A stretch of DNA of 64,000 bases from Planctomycetota bacterium (GTDB lineage Bacteria > Planctomycetota > SZUA-567 > H5-PLA8). Within the stretch, counting starts at the first letter, position 1. Each line of letters opens with the position of its first letter. The position numbers and the translations under genes are program-made. Below are positions 16,041 to 23,843 of this stretch, piece by piece. The notes beneath the pieces were generated by a model, which saw nothing but the letters and a program-made list of their open reading frames with translations, had not been told where the DNA came from and searched no databases. Location: contig JAOSKN010000001.1 in NCBI GenBank assembly GCA_027493525.1, positions 1,798,001 to 1,862,000 of the forward strand, written 5' to 3'.

Positions 16041-17048
16041 ATGTCTCTCAACGTCGGCATCGTCGGCTGCGGCGGGATCGGCAAGACGCACGCGCGCCAG
16101 TACCAGAAGCACAAGGACGTCAGCCTCAAGTGCTTCGTGGACATCGACAAGGCCCGCGCGGACGCGGCCGCGAAGGAGTTCGGGATCAAGGCCTATTACA
16201 GCATCGCCGAGATGCTGAAGGCCGAACAACTCGACGCGGTCAGCGTCGCCACCGCCGGCGCGGAGAACGGCGGGCACCACTACGAACCGACGATCCAGTG
16301 CCTCGAAGCCGGCCTGCACGTGCTCTGCGAGAAACCGATCAGCAACGAGATCGAGCAGGGCCGCCAGATGGTCGCGAAGGCAAAGCAGGCCGGCAAGCTG
16401 CTCGGCATCGACCTCAATCACCGCTTCACGCCGATGAGCGCCCGCGCCAAGGGCTGGATCGTGGAAGGCAAGCTGGGCGAAGGCATGTTCCTGAACATGG
16501 TCATGTGGATCAACAACAAGAACGAGACGAGCCCCTACTTTCACATCAAGGCCCTGCATCCGCACAGCCTCGACATCGTCCGCTACTTCGCCGGGAAGGT
16601 GAAGCGCGTGCAGTGCTTCATGTCCAAGCCCTCCACGCGCAAGGTCTGCTGGGCGAACCTGAGCCTCAACATGGAATTCGAGAACGGCATGGTCGGGCAC
16701 CTCACCGGCAGCTACGAGATGGGCATGCAGTACGGCATCGAGCGCTGCGAGTACGCCGGCACCAAGGGCCGCTTCGTCCTCGACAACATGTTCGAGCTGC
16801 TCACCTACTACCCCCGCGAAGGCGACGAGATGACCGTCGTCAAGAACAACATCTTCGGCCAGGGCGCCAGCTTCGAACTCACCTTCCAGAACCGCATCCA
16901 CCGCTGGGTGGATCAGGTCATCGCCAAGACGCCCTGGGAGCAGGTCGAAGCCAACGGCGACGACGGCCTCGCCGCCAGCGAGATCATCCACGCAGCCATC
17001 GAGTCCTTCGAGGGCAACAGCGTCGTGGACCTGAAGGGCAGAGGATAA
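16041..17048 (+). CDS. Gfo/Idh/MocA-family oxidoreductase
   Basis: A 335-residue NAD(P)-dependent dehydrogenase. The N-terminal Rossmann turn is VGIVGCGGIGKTHARQY, and LHVLCEKPIS carries the EKP motif with the conserved Lys at the nicotinamide/substrate interface. HPHSLDIVRYFAGK supplies the catalytic His region of the C-terminal beta-sheet domain. Members oxidise or reduce sugars, inositols and their derivatives. A strong ribosome-binding site (AAGGAG) lies 9 bases before the ATG. Context with the isomerase upstream suggests sequential steps of one catabolic route. Confidence 0.92.
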   Translation: MSLNVGIVGCGGIGKTHARQYQKHKDVSLKCFVDIDKARADAAAKEFGIKAYYSIAEMLKAEQLDAVSVATAGAENGGHHYEPTIQCLEAGLHVLCEKPISNEIEQGRQMVAKAKQAGKLLGIDLNHRFTPMSARAKGWIVEGKLGEGMFLNMVMWINNKNETSPYFHIKALHPHSLDIVRYFAGKVKRVQCFMSKPSTRKVCWANLSLNMEFENGMVGHLTGSYEMGMQYGIERCEYAGTKGRFVLDNMFELLTYYPREGDEMTVVKNNIFGQGASFELTFQNRIHRWVDQVIAKTPWEQVEANGDDGLAASEIIHAAIESFEGNSVVDLKGRG

Positions 17049-17056
17049 GGGGAATC

Positions 17057-17136
17057 AGTAAACAGTGAACAGTGAACGGTAAACAGTAACGGCACAGGCC
17101 ACTTGAGAGTAATGCTGTTCGCTGTTCACGGATCAC
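17057..17136. repeat. Heptamer array with inverted right arm
   Basis: About five units of the CAGTGAA/CAGTAAA type (17057-17090) are followed by a short inverted counterpart (GCTGTTCGCTGTTCAC, about 17113-17128) just before the next gene, so a hairpin is possible. Confidence 0.75.
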
Positions 17137-17144
17137 CGGTCCTT

Positions 17145-18512
17145 ATGAACGTTCTCCTCCTCGCCATCGACACGCTCCGCGCGGACCACCTGGGCTGCTA
17201 CGGGTACGGCAAGCCCACGAGCCCCGCGCTGGACCGCTTTGCGCGGCAGGGCGTTCGCGCGGCGCGCTTCATGGCTCCGGGGATTCCCACGCATCCGAGC
17301 TTCACCACGCTCGTCACCGGGCAGCATCCGATCCGCCACGGCATCGTCGCGCAGGGCAGCAAGCAGCAGCTCAGCCATCGCACCCAGACGCTCGCCCAGC
17401 TCTTCCTCAACGCCGGCTACTATACGGCCGCCTTCGACAACCTCCCGTACCACAAGGAACACTTCGCGCGCGGCTACGAGATGGTCGTCGATTCCAGCCG
17501 CCGCCGCGGCTGCGGGTTGATGGTGATGTGCGAGGAGATCAACACGCGCGTGCGGCAGTTCCTGAAGCACCGCGCGGCCGACCGCGAGCCGTTCTTCGGC
17601 TTCGTCCATTACTGGGATCCGCACACGCCGTACTGGGCGCCGCCGCGCTACCGCGGCCTCTTCTACGAGGGCGACCCCTGCGACCCCGCGAAGCATTCGC
17701 TCGAGGCGCTCTACGAGCACCCGCTCGGTGCGCGCTGGAAGGACACCTGGCTCAAGACGGTCCTGAAAGACCTGGGTTACGCCGAGGACGCCACGCTCAC
17801 CGACGCCGATTTCGTCTCCGCGCTCTACGACCAGGAGATCCGGCACATCGACGACGGACTGGAGTCGGTCTTCGAGACGCTCGACGCGACCGGCCTGGCG
17901 GACGAGACGCTGGTGCTCGTGCTGGGCGACCACGGCGAATGCCTCGTCGAGCACGGCATCCAGTTCGACCACCACGGGCTCTACGACGAGAACCTGCACG
18001 TCCCGCTCCTCGCGCGGCTGCCGGGCGCGCTCCCGGCCGGGCGCACGGTGGACGCGCTGGTCCGGCACCTCGACGTCCTGCCGACGCTCTGCGAGGCCTG
18101 CGGCATCGCGCCGCCGGAGCCGCTCGACGGCAAGAGCGCGTGGGGCCTCTTCACCGGCTCGCGCCCCGGCGAGGTTCTCGCCGAGCGGCTGATCAGCGAG
18201 GAGTGCAGTTGGCAGATGAAGTGGTCGCTCCGCGACGCCGACCACCACTTCATCCTCGCGCGGCAGGAAGACTGGTACGGCAGCCCCATGCGCGAACTGT
18301 ACGACGTGAAGGCCGACCCGCTCCTGACGAAGAACGTCGCCGAGGCCCGCCCGGAAACCGTGCGCGAGCTGGAGCGCGACCTGGAAGGCTGGATCGCCGA
18401 CCGCTGCAAGGAACTCAATCTGCCGGGCGACCCGCTGCCCGCGCACGGCATCACCATGCTGGACCCCAAAGCGCGCCGGAAGGCGCGGAAGCGGGAAGGA
18501 GCGCGCGCATGA
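17145..18512 (+). CDS. Sulfatase-like hydrolase (alkaline phosphatase superfamily) with Thr nucleophile position
   Basis: A 455-residue protein of the sulfatase fold. Metal-site motifs are present: LLAIDTLRADHLGCYG at the N-terminus and LGDHGECLVEHG with FDHHGLYDENLHVPL. The signature that normally reads C-x-P-x-R is T49-H-P-S-F53 followed by TTLVTG. The Cys converted to formylglycine and the following Arg are therefore both replaced. Thr is the nucleophile in related phosphodiesterases, so a phospho-substrate is plausible, but this is inference. ATG 17145 starts exactly at the family N-terminus; no signal peptide. The last four bases overlap the next dehydrogenase (ATGA). Confidence 0.88.
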   Translation: MNVLLLAIDTLRADHLGCYGYGKPTSPALDRFARQGVRAARFMAPGIPTHPSFTTLVTGQHPIRHGIVAQGSKQQLSHRTQTLAQLFLNAGYYTAAFDNLPYHKEHFARGYEMVVDSSRRRGCGLMVMCEEINTRVRQFLKHRAADREPFFGFVHYWDPHTPYWAPPRYRGLFYEGDPCDPAKHSLEALYEHPLGARWKDTWLKTVLKDLGYAEDATLTDADFVSALYDQEIRHIDDGLESVFETLDATGLADETLVLVLGDHGECLVEHGIQFDHHGLYDENLHVPLLARLPGALPAGRTVDALVRHLDVLPTLCEACGIAPPEPLDGKSAWGLFTGSRPGEVLAERLISEECSWQMKWSLRDADHHFILARQEDWYGSPMRELYDVKADPLLTKNVAEARPETVRELERDLEGWIADRCKELNLPGDPLPAHGITMLDPKARRKARKREGARA

Positions 18513-19543
18513 GCCTCCGCATCGGCATCCTCTCCTTCGCCCACGGCCACGTCGGCATGTACTGCGGCGAGATCGCCAAGATGGACGACGCGGCGGTCGT
18601 CGCCGGCTGGGACGACAACCCCGCGCGCGGCAAGGAGGCCTGCGAGAAGCACGGCGCCGAATTCGTCGCGGACCTCGACGCGCTCCTGGCGCGCGACGAC
18701 CTCGACGCCTTCATCGTCGGCAGCGAGACCAGCCGGCACGCCGGCCACGTCGCCGCCGCCGCGCGCCGCGGCAAGCCGATCCTGCTCCAGAAGCCCATGG
18801 CCCTGACGCTGGAGGACTGCGACCGGATCGGCGAGGCCGTCGCGAAGCACAACGCCCGCTTCAGCCTGGCCTGGCAGATGCGCTGCGACCCGCAGAACCA
18901 GTGGATGAGAAAATCCGTCCGCGAGGGCCTCGTCGGCAAGCCGCTGATGGTCCGCCGCCGCCATGGGCTCTCGACCCAGGCCTGGGGCAAGTGGTTCGAG
19001 GACTCCTGGCACGTCAAGCCGGAACTCAACCGCGGCATGTTCATGGACGACGCCAGCCACGCGGTGGACTGGTTCGTCTGGATGTTCGGCAAGCCCAAGA
19101 GCGTCTTCGCCGAGATCGACACGCTGCTGAACCCGAAGATCCCCGACGACAACGGCGTCGCGGTCTTCCGCTGGCACGACGGGCCGATCGGGATCGTGGA
19201 GAGTTCCTTCACCTGCCTCGCCGCCGACGAGACCGTGCTGATCGTCGGCTCGGAAGGCAGCATCGTCCAGCGCTGGGGCGACGGCACGAGCTGCACGCCC
19301 GACCCGACGCCGCACAACCGCGGGCTGCGCTTCAAGCGCGCTGGCGAGAAGGACTGGACCGTCGTGGGCATCGCGACGCCGCCGGCGCACGGCGAGCGCA
19401 TCAAGGACGTCGCGCGCCCCGGCGTGGAGTTCCTGCTGGGCCAGCGCGAGCCGATCGCGACCGCCGCCGACGGGCGCGCCGTCACCGAGGCGCTCCTCGC
19501 CGCGCACCGCTCGGCCGCCGAAGGCCGCCGCATCGAACTGTAA
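18509..19543 (+). CDS. Gfo/Idh/MocA-family oxidoreductase
   Basis: A 344-residue dehydrogenase. The N-terminal Rossmann region is unusual: RIGILSFAHGHVGMY lacks the classic GxGxxG, a variant known in one branch of the family. The KP motif (PILLQKPMALTLEDC) is present, as is DASHAVDWFVWMFGKP near the active site. Translation is probably coupled to the sulfatase-like gene (4-base overlap), with GGGAAGGAG upstream of the ATG. A common substrate for the two products is likely. Confidence 0.88.
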   Translation: MSLRIGILSFAHGHVGMYCGEIAKMDDAAVVAGWDDNPARGKEACEKHGAEFVADLDALLARDDLDAFIVGSETSRHAGHVAAAARRGKPILLQKPMALTLEDCDRIGEAVAKHNARFSLAWQMRCDPQNQWMRKSVREGLVGKPLMVRRRHGLSTQAWGKWFEDSWHVKPELNRGMFMDDASHAVDWFVWMFGKPKSVFAEIDTLLNPKIPDDNGVAVFRWHDGPIGIVESSFTCLAADETVLIVGSEGSIVQRWGDGTSCTPDPTPHNRGLRFKRAGEKDWTVVGIATPPAHGERIKDVARPGVEFLLGQREPIATAADGRAVTEALLAAHRSAAEGRRIEL

Positions 19544-19549
19544 GTCGTA

Positions 19550-19570
19550 CCGCGGGCGTCGCGCCCGCGG
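19550..19570. terminator. GC hairpin after the dehydrogenase gene
   Basis: CCGCGGGCG, a 3-base loop TCG, then CGCCCGCGG: a perfect 9 bp stem starting 7 bases after the stop codon at 19543. No T-run follows, so it is either a factor-dependent terminator or an mRNA 3' stabiliser. Confidence 0.5.
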
Positions 19571-19597
19571 CGTGTGGGCTGTAGCCAGAACGGAAAG

Positions 19598-19624
19598 GGC
19601 GCCACCGGCCCTGGCCGGTGCGCC
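19598..19624 (+). promoter_or_regulatory. Second GC hairpin just upstream of a ribosome-binding site
   Basis: GGCGCCACCGGCC and GGCCGGTGCGCC form a 12 bp stem with one bulged base and a 2-3 base loop. It ends 13 bases before the AAAGGAG of the 19651 gene, so it may insulate or tune translation. Confidence 0.4.
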
Positions 19625-19650
19625 GAACCTGAATACAAAGGAGCCGTGCC

Positions 19651-20991
19651 ATGTCCAAGCGCAAGAACCTGCTGATCCTCGGCGTCGACAGCCTGTGGGC
19701 CGACCACATGAGCTGCTACGGCTACGCGCGCAACACCACGCCGCACATCGACGCCTTCGCGAAGCAGGGGACGCTCTTCAAGCGCAACTACAGCGCCTAC
19801 ATCCCCACCACGCCGGCCTACCATGCGATGCTGACGGGAAAGGATCCGTTCTCGACGCAGATCGTCGCGCTGCGCAACAAGACCAAGCTCCCCGAGCACA
19901 TCCCCACGCTCCCGGAGATCCTCCGCCCGGCCGGCTACGAGTCGCTGGTGATCGGCTTCGACGGGCACTGGCCGCGCGGCTTCGACAAGAACCTGACCTA
20001 CACCGCCTGGGGCTCCTGGGAGGAGCGCCCGCTGCGCAAGGCCGAGAACCTGAACAACGTCCTGTTCCCGGAACTCGACCGCTTGGCGAAGGGCGACAAG
20101 CCCTGGTTCGTCTTCCTGCGCCACATGGACCCGCACAGCCCCTACCTGCCCCCGGCGCCCTTCGACCGGCTCTTCTACACCCGGAACGAGGCCGACCCGA
20201 ACGTCAACACCATCAAGCCCGTCTTCGACTTCAAGCCCTTCGCCGAGTTCTTCAAGTCCTGGATGCCCCCCGGCGTCACCGACATCGACTGGGGCATCGC
20301 CGCCTACGACGGCGCGGTGGCGTACATGGACTCCTGCATCGGGCAGATCTTCAACCGCCTCGACGAACTGGGCCTGGCCGAGGACACCGTGGTGCTGCTC
20401 AACGGCGACCACGGCGAGACGCTGGCCGACCACGACTGCTACTTCGATCACCACGGGCTTTACGACTGCACGCTGCACGTGCCGCTGATCGTGCGCGCTC
20501 CGGGGAAGACCAAGCCCGGACAAGTCATTGACGGCTTCACGCTCCACGAGGATCTCGTGCCGGGCACGCTCGAACTGCTGGAGCTTTCGGACCTCGCCGC
20601 CAAGCACGGCTTCGACGGCAAGACGTTCGGCCCGCTGCTGCGCGGCGAGCGCGAGACGAACTACAGCGAGTTCTACATCACCGAGTGCACGTGGATGCGC
20701 AAGCACGGCTGGCGCACCCCGCAGTGGAAGCTGATCCGCGCGCTGGAGCCGGACTTCCACGGCAAGCCCGCCGTCGAGCTGTACGACCTTATCGCCGACC
20801 CGAACGAGGACGTGAACCTCGCCGAGAAGGAACCCGGCATCGTCAAAGCGCTGACCGAACGCATGCACGCCTACATCGAGCGGCGCAAGAAGGAGTCCGG
20901 CCAGGGCAACCCGATTGACCTGTACGAGCTGGGCCTGGAAATGAAGATCGGCAGCGTGGCGAAGGCGAAGGCGCTGCAGGAGAAGAAGTAG
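19651..20991 (+). CDS. Sulfatase-like hydrolase with Thr nucleophile position
   Basis: A 446-residue alkaline-phosphatase-superfamily protein, clearly homologous to the one at 17145. Motifs: LLILGVDSLWADHMSCYGY, LLNGDHGETLADHD and YFDHHGLYDCTLHVPLIVRAPG. The nucleophile signature is T53-T-P-A-Y57 then HAMLTG, so both Cys and Arg of the sulfatase motif are missing again, with Thr retained. AAAGGAG lies 9 bases before the ATG; no signal peptide, so cytoplasmic action is expected. Two Thr-type members in one cluster suggest a shared substrate class, perhaps phosphate esters or phosphonates. Confidence 0.88.
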   Translation: MSKRKNLLILGVDSLWADHMSCYGYARNTTPHIDAFAKQGTLFKRNYSAYIPTTPAYHAMLTGKDPFSTQIVALRNKTKLPEHIPTLPEILRPAGYESLVIGFDGHWPRGFDKNLTYTAWGSWEERPLRKAENLNNVLFPELDRLAKGDKPWFVFLRHMDPHSPYLPPAPFDRLFYTRNEADPNVNTIKPVFDFKPFAEFFKSWMPPGVTDIDWGIAAYDGAVAYMDSCIGQIFNRLDELGLAEDTVVLLNGDHGETLADHDCYFDHHGLYDCTLHVPLIVRAPGKTKPGQVIDGFTLHEDLVPGTLELLELSDLAAKHGFDGKTFGPLLRGERETNYSEFYITECTWMRKHGWRTPQWKLIRALEPDFHGKPAVELYDLIADPNEDVNLAEKEPGIVKALTERMHAYIERRKKESGQGNPIDLYELGLEMKIGSVAKAKALQEKK

Positions 20992-21014
20992 TATCTATAT
21001 CGCGGAGGTCGAAG

Positions 21015-21050
21015 CGCGCCGCCTAGCTCGCCCGGGACGCAAGCGGCGCG
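21015..21050. terminator. Hairpin between hydrolase and ASRT-like gene
   Basis: CGCGCCGC (21015-21022) and GCGGCGCG (21043-21050) are perfect inverted repeats around a 20-base loop in the ~100 bp gap. No T-tract follows, so intrinsic termination is doubtful. Confidence 0.35.
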
Positions 21051-21091
21051 TAGTTCTAAGCCCTGGAGATTGAAATTCAGGAGAGCTGCTT

Positions 21092-21832
21092 ATGCTCCAG
21101 TCGTTTATTCAGGACGCCGCCTGGGCCACGAATCGATATGGAATCGGCGCCGGCAACCTGTCCGCCGCCGGCGAGATGCTCAACGCGCTGTACGGCGACG
21201 CCTTGAAAGTTCATGGCGTGCGCCGCGTGGTCGTGGTCTCGGCCGACCTGGTCGCGCTGGCGGTGAACGGCATCTGCCGCGTGTTTCATAAAAATTTCGG
21301 CAGGTACATGTCCCTCACCGAGCGCAGCATCGACCTGAACCTGCGCGCCGTTCGCGAAGGCCAGGTAGACGCCGCCGCGGCCGAATTGAAGCAGGCGCTC
21401 GCCGAGTTCGTCCTCGACGGCGAGGGCGCGCACGTCTGGATCGTCCCGGACGGCTACATGGCCGCGCTGAGCGAGAACGAACGGCGCTGGGCGCGCGAGG
21501 GCGGCGGGTACTTTTCCCACGAATCCATGTGCGTCCAGAACACCGGCGCGCGCGCGGCGCGCTGCGAACTCTTCGTCTATTTCGAGGCCCCCGGCCGCGA
21601 GATCCTGCGGCACGCCTTCGAGGTCCCCGCGAACCGCAGCATCCACCTGCGCCTCGACCTGATCCCCGGCATGGGCGGCGAGCCGTTCGTTCCCAAGAGC
21701 ATGCCCGTCGGCTACAAGATCGTCAGCTACGACGCGCCCGTGGTCGTGCAGGGCAGCCGCATCCTCACCAGCGGCCAGGGCAGCGAGTTCGGCAGCTTCG
21801 GGACCACGATGGCCTGGACGCCGAGTTCGTGA
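21092..21832 (+). CDS. Protein with C-terminal ASRT (sensory rhodopsin transducer-like) domain
   Basis: A 246-residue protein. Residues ~115-246 match the fold of Anabaena sensory rhodopsin transducer (PF07100-type): VWIVPDGYM, YFSHESMCVQNTG, VPANRSIHLRLD, PVVVQGSRI and TTMAW occur in the family order. The first ~110 residues (VRRVVVVSADLVALAV, then a helical segment) are not recognised. Most ASRT proteins are about 125 residues without this N-terminus. In the family the domain has been suggested to bind sugars or DNA; here the sugar-catabolic context favours a ligand-binding or enzymatic role. ATG 21092 has AGGAGAG upstream. Confidence 0.7.
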   Translation: MLQSFIQDAAWATNRYGIGAGNLSAAGEMLNALYGDALKVHGVRRVVVVSADLVALAVNGICRVFHKNFGRYMSLTERSIDLNLRAVREGQVDAAAAELKQALAEFVLDGEGAHVWIVPDGYMAALSENERRWAREGGGYFSHESMCVQNTGARAARCELFVYFEAPGREILRHAFEVPANRSIHLRLDLIPGMGGEPFVPKSMPVGYKIVSYDAPVVVQGSRILTSGQGSEFGSFGTTMAWTPSS

Positions 21833-21857
21833 ACGCTTCACTCCGGAAGCCCGCCGC

Positions 21858-22565
21858 ATGAGCAGCCGCGCCTTCTGCTTCACGCTCGAGACGCCCGCCG
21901 GCGCAAGCCTGCCGGCGCTGGAGGCGTGGGCCGCTTCGGCGCGCTTAGGCGCCCTGGAAGGCCCGGGAGACGCCTGGCCGCGCGCCTCGGTCGCGGCCGT
22001 CCTCGAGGCGCTGCGCAAGGCGGACAAGGCCTCGTGCTGGGTCGATGCCGGCGCGGGCGAGGCCTTTGATCTGCACGCGACCTGCCTGGAACGCTCGGGC
22101 GCGGCGTGGCGCGTCTCGCCGCCCAAGCGCGCGCTGGACCTGGAAAGCGTCTTGAAAGGCCAGGCCCCGCGCGGCGCCGAAGGCGTGCTCGCGGCGGCTC
22201 ACGCGCTGCTGCGCAACGAGCCATGGGAGGCCTTCTTCCTGAGGCTCGCCGCGAACGAAGCCAGCGTCGCCTGCGTAGACGACGCGCTGGCGCGCCTCCT
22301 CGCCGGCCTGACGCCCGACATCGCCGTGTGGGGCTTCCGACTCGGTTCCGGCCGCGTGGTCCTGCGCCAGGGCTCGGCCGCCGCGCCGCTGCCTGCGTGC
22401 GGGCAAGCGACATTCCTCCCCACCGCGCTGCGCCTCATGGGCGTCGCGCAACCTGACGCGCTGCCCGGCGCGCCGCTGGATCTGGAAGCCACCGTCGCGA
22501 GCGGGTATTCGCGCGAGGACGAGGAAGCCATCCAGGCGCGCCTTGAGGACCTCGGCTACGTCTGA
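21858..22565 (+). CDS. Degenerate phosphodiesterase-like protein (C-terminal part of fold only)
   Basis: A 235-residue protein. The N-terminal half is not recognised and no catalytic metal motif is seen. The C-terminal third follows the end of type I phosphodiesterase/alkaline-phosphatase-superfamily proteins: GRVVLRQG, then TFLPTALRLMGV, DALPGAPLD, and the hallmark ending SREDEEAIQARLEDLGYV. A truncated or strongly diverged relative of the two hydrolases upstream is therefore likely. It starts 25 bases after the ASRT-like gene and is probably in the same operon. It could be a regulatory or structural partner instead of an enzyme. Confidence 0.55.
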   Translation: MSSRAFCFTLETPAGASLPALEAWAASARLGALEGPGDAWPRASVAAVLEALRKADKASCWVDAGAGEAFDLHATCLERSGAAWRVSPPKRALDLESVLKGQAPRGAEGVLAAAHALLRNEPWEAFFLRLAANEASVACVDDALARLLAGLTPDIAVWGFRLGSGRVVLRQGSAAAPLPACGQATFLPTALRLMGVAQPDALPGAPLDLEATVASGYSREDEEAIQARLEDLGYV

Positions 22566-22569
22566 TCGA

Positions 22570-22728
22570 TTGCCGTGTCTCGGGTCGGCGCAGCCGCCCC
22601 GTGCCGAGAGGTTCCCGGCCTCACTTCACCTGCGTGGAACCCACGCGCCCCAGCACGGGGCAGCTTCGCTGACCCGTCGCCGCCCGGCCTTGCCGTGCCA
22701 CGGGACGGCGCAGCCGCCCCGTGCCTCC
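22570..22728. repeat. Pair of ~36 bp REP-like palindromic repeats, exactly 120 bp apart
   Basis: Copies at 22570-22605 and 22690-22725 share TTGCCGTG and the palindrome core CGGCGCAGCCGCCCCGTGCC, with only about four differences. Each folds into an 8-9 bp GC stem around GCA with one mismatch. A partial third copy (GCGCCCCAGCACGGGGCAGC) lies between them near 22645. The interval 22566-22795 carries no gene. Confidence 0.65.
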
Positions 22729-22795
22729 GCGGCGAAGCGCTTTGAATTCGCCGCCGCGGCTTGATAGGACATAGCCTCGCGCCACGGAGGACGAC

Positions 22796-23842
22796 ATGGA
22801 ACCCAACCCCGAACTGTACGGCCTGCCTTTCACCGTGGACGGCTTCAACGGGATGCCCTTCCGGCGGCTGGGTTCGACGGGCCTGCGCGTCTCGAACGTG
22901 GGGCTGGGCGCGTGGAAGTTCGGCTTCCCCGAGACCGGGGACGACTCGCGCGTGGACCAGGAGGCGGCCTTCCAGATCCTCGACCGCGCGATCGTGCTGG
23001 GCGTGACCTTCTGGGACACCGCGAACCGCTACAACAACTCGTCGGGCAACAGCGAGCGGATCCTCGGGCGCTGGCTGCGGCAGAATCCGGACCAGCGCCG
23101 CAACGTGGTCGTCGCGACCAAGTGCTTCGGCGCGATGGACGGGCGCTCGCCCAACCACTGCCGCTTATCGCGGACGAACGTCCTCGAATCCGTCTATGCC
23201 AGCCTGCGCCGGCTGCAGGTGGACTGCCTCGACGTGCTCTACTTCCACAACTGGGACCCCGAGACGCCGGTGGAGGAGAGCCTGGCGGCGGTGGACGACC
23301 TCGTGCGCCGCGACCTGGTCCGCTACTTCGCCGTCTCGAATTTCAGCGTGGAGCAGTTGGCGCTGTACCGCGCGCTGGAGCGCGAGTTCGGCGTTCGTGC
23401 GCGGATCGCCGCCGTGCAGAACCGCTTCGACCTGCTGACGGGCGAGAACGCGAAGCATGCCGGCGCGCTGGAGTACTGCGCCCGCGCGGGAATCGCCTTC
23501 GTCGCCTACAGCCCGCTGGCGCGCGGGCTGCTCACCGAGCGCTACCTCGATCCGGCCAAGGCCGGCCCCGGCGACCGGCTTTACGACGAGGGCGACCTGG
23601 GCCAGCAGGCCTCGGCCGCGACGCTGGCGAAGCTGAAGAAGCTGAACGCCGTCGCGCACGAGGCCGGGTTGAAGCTGGGCCAGCTCGTCCTCGCCTACAT
23701 GCTCACCCTGCCCGGCATGGGCCCGCTGATCCCCTCGTCTTCGTCGGTGGAGCAACTGGAGGCCAACGCGGCGGCGGGGAAGGCCCAGCTCAGCGGCGAG
23801 ACCTGCGACCGCGTCCGCGCGATCCTTTCGTCCGAGGAATAA
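22796..23842 (+). CDS. Aldo/keto reductase
   Basis: A 348-residue NADPH-dependent (beta/alpha)8 oxidoreductase. Catalytic tetrad pieces are visible: FWDTANRY (Asp/Tyr region), VVATKCF (Lys) and LYFHNWDP (His). The cofactor-binding end IPSSSSVEQLEANAAA is typical of the family. The FRRLGSTGLRVSNVGLG start places it with the YghZ/Kv-beta-type group. The ATG has CACGGAGGA upstream. It lies at the end of the sugar-catabolic cluster and may reduce an aldose or ketose intermediate. The following lipoprotein gene begins one base after its stop. Confidence 0.93.
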   Translation: MEPNPELYGLPFTVDGFNGMPFRRLGSTGLRVSNVGLGAWKFGFPETGDDSRVDQEAAFQILDRAIVLGVTFWDTANRYNNSSGNSERILGRWLRQNPDQRRNVVVATKCFGAMDGRSPNHCRLSRTNVLESVYASLRRLQVDCLDVLYFHNWDPETPVEESLAAVDDLVRRDLVRYFAVSNFSVEQLALYRALEREFGVRARIAAVQNRFDLLTGENAKHAGALEYCARAGIAFVAYSPLARGLLTERYLDPAKAGPGDRLYDEGDLGQQASAATLAKLKKLNAVAHEAGLKLGQLVLAYMLTLPGMGPLIPSSSSVEQLEANAAAGKAQLSGETCDRVRAILSSEE

Positions 23843-23843
23843 G

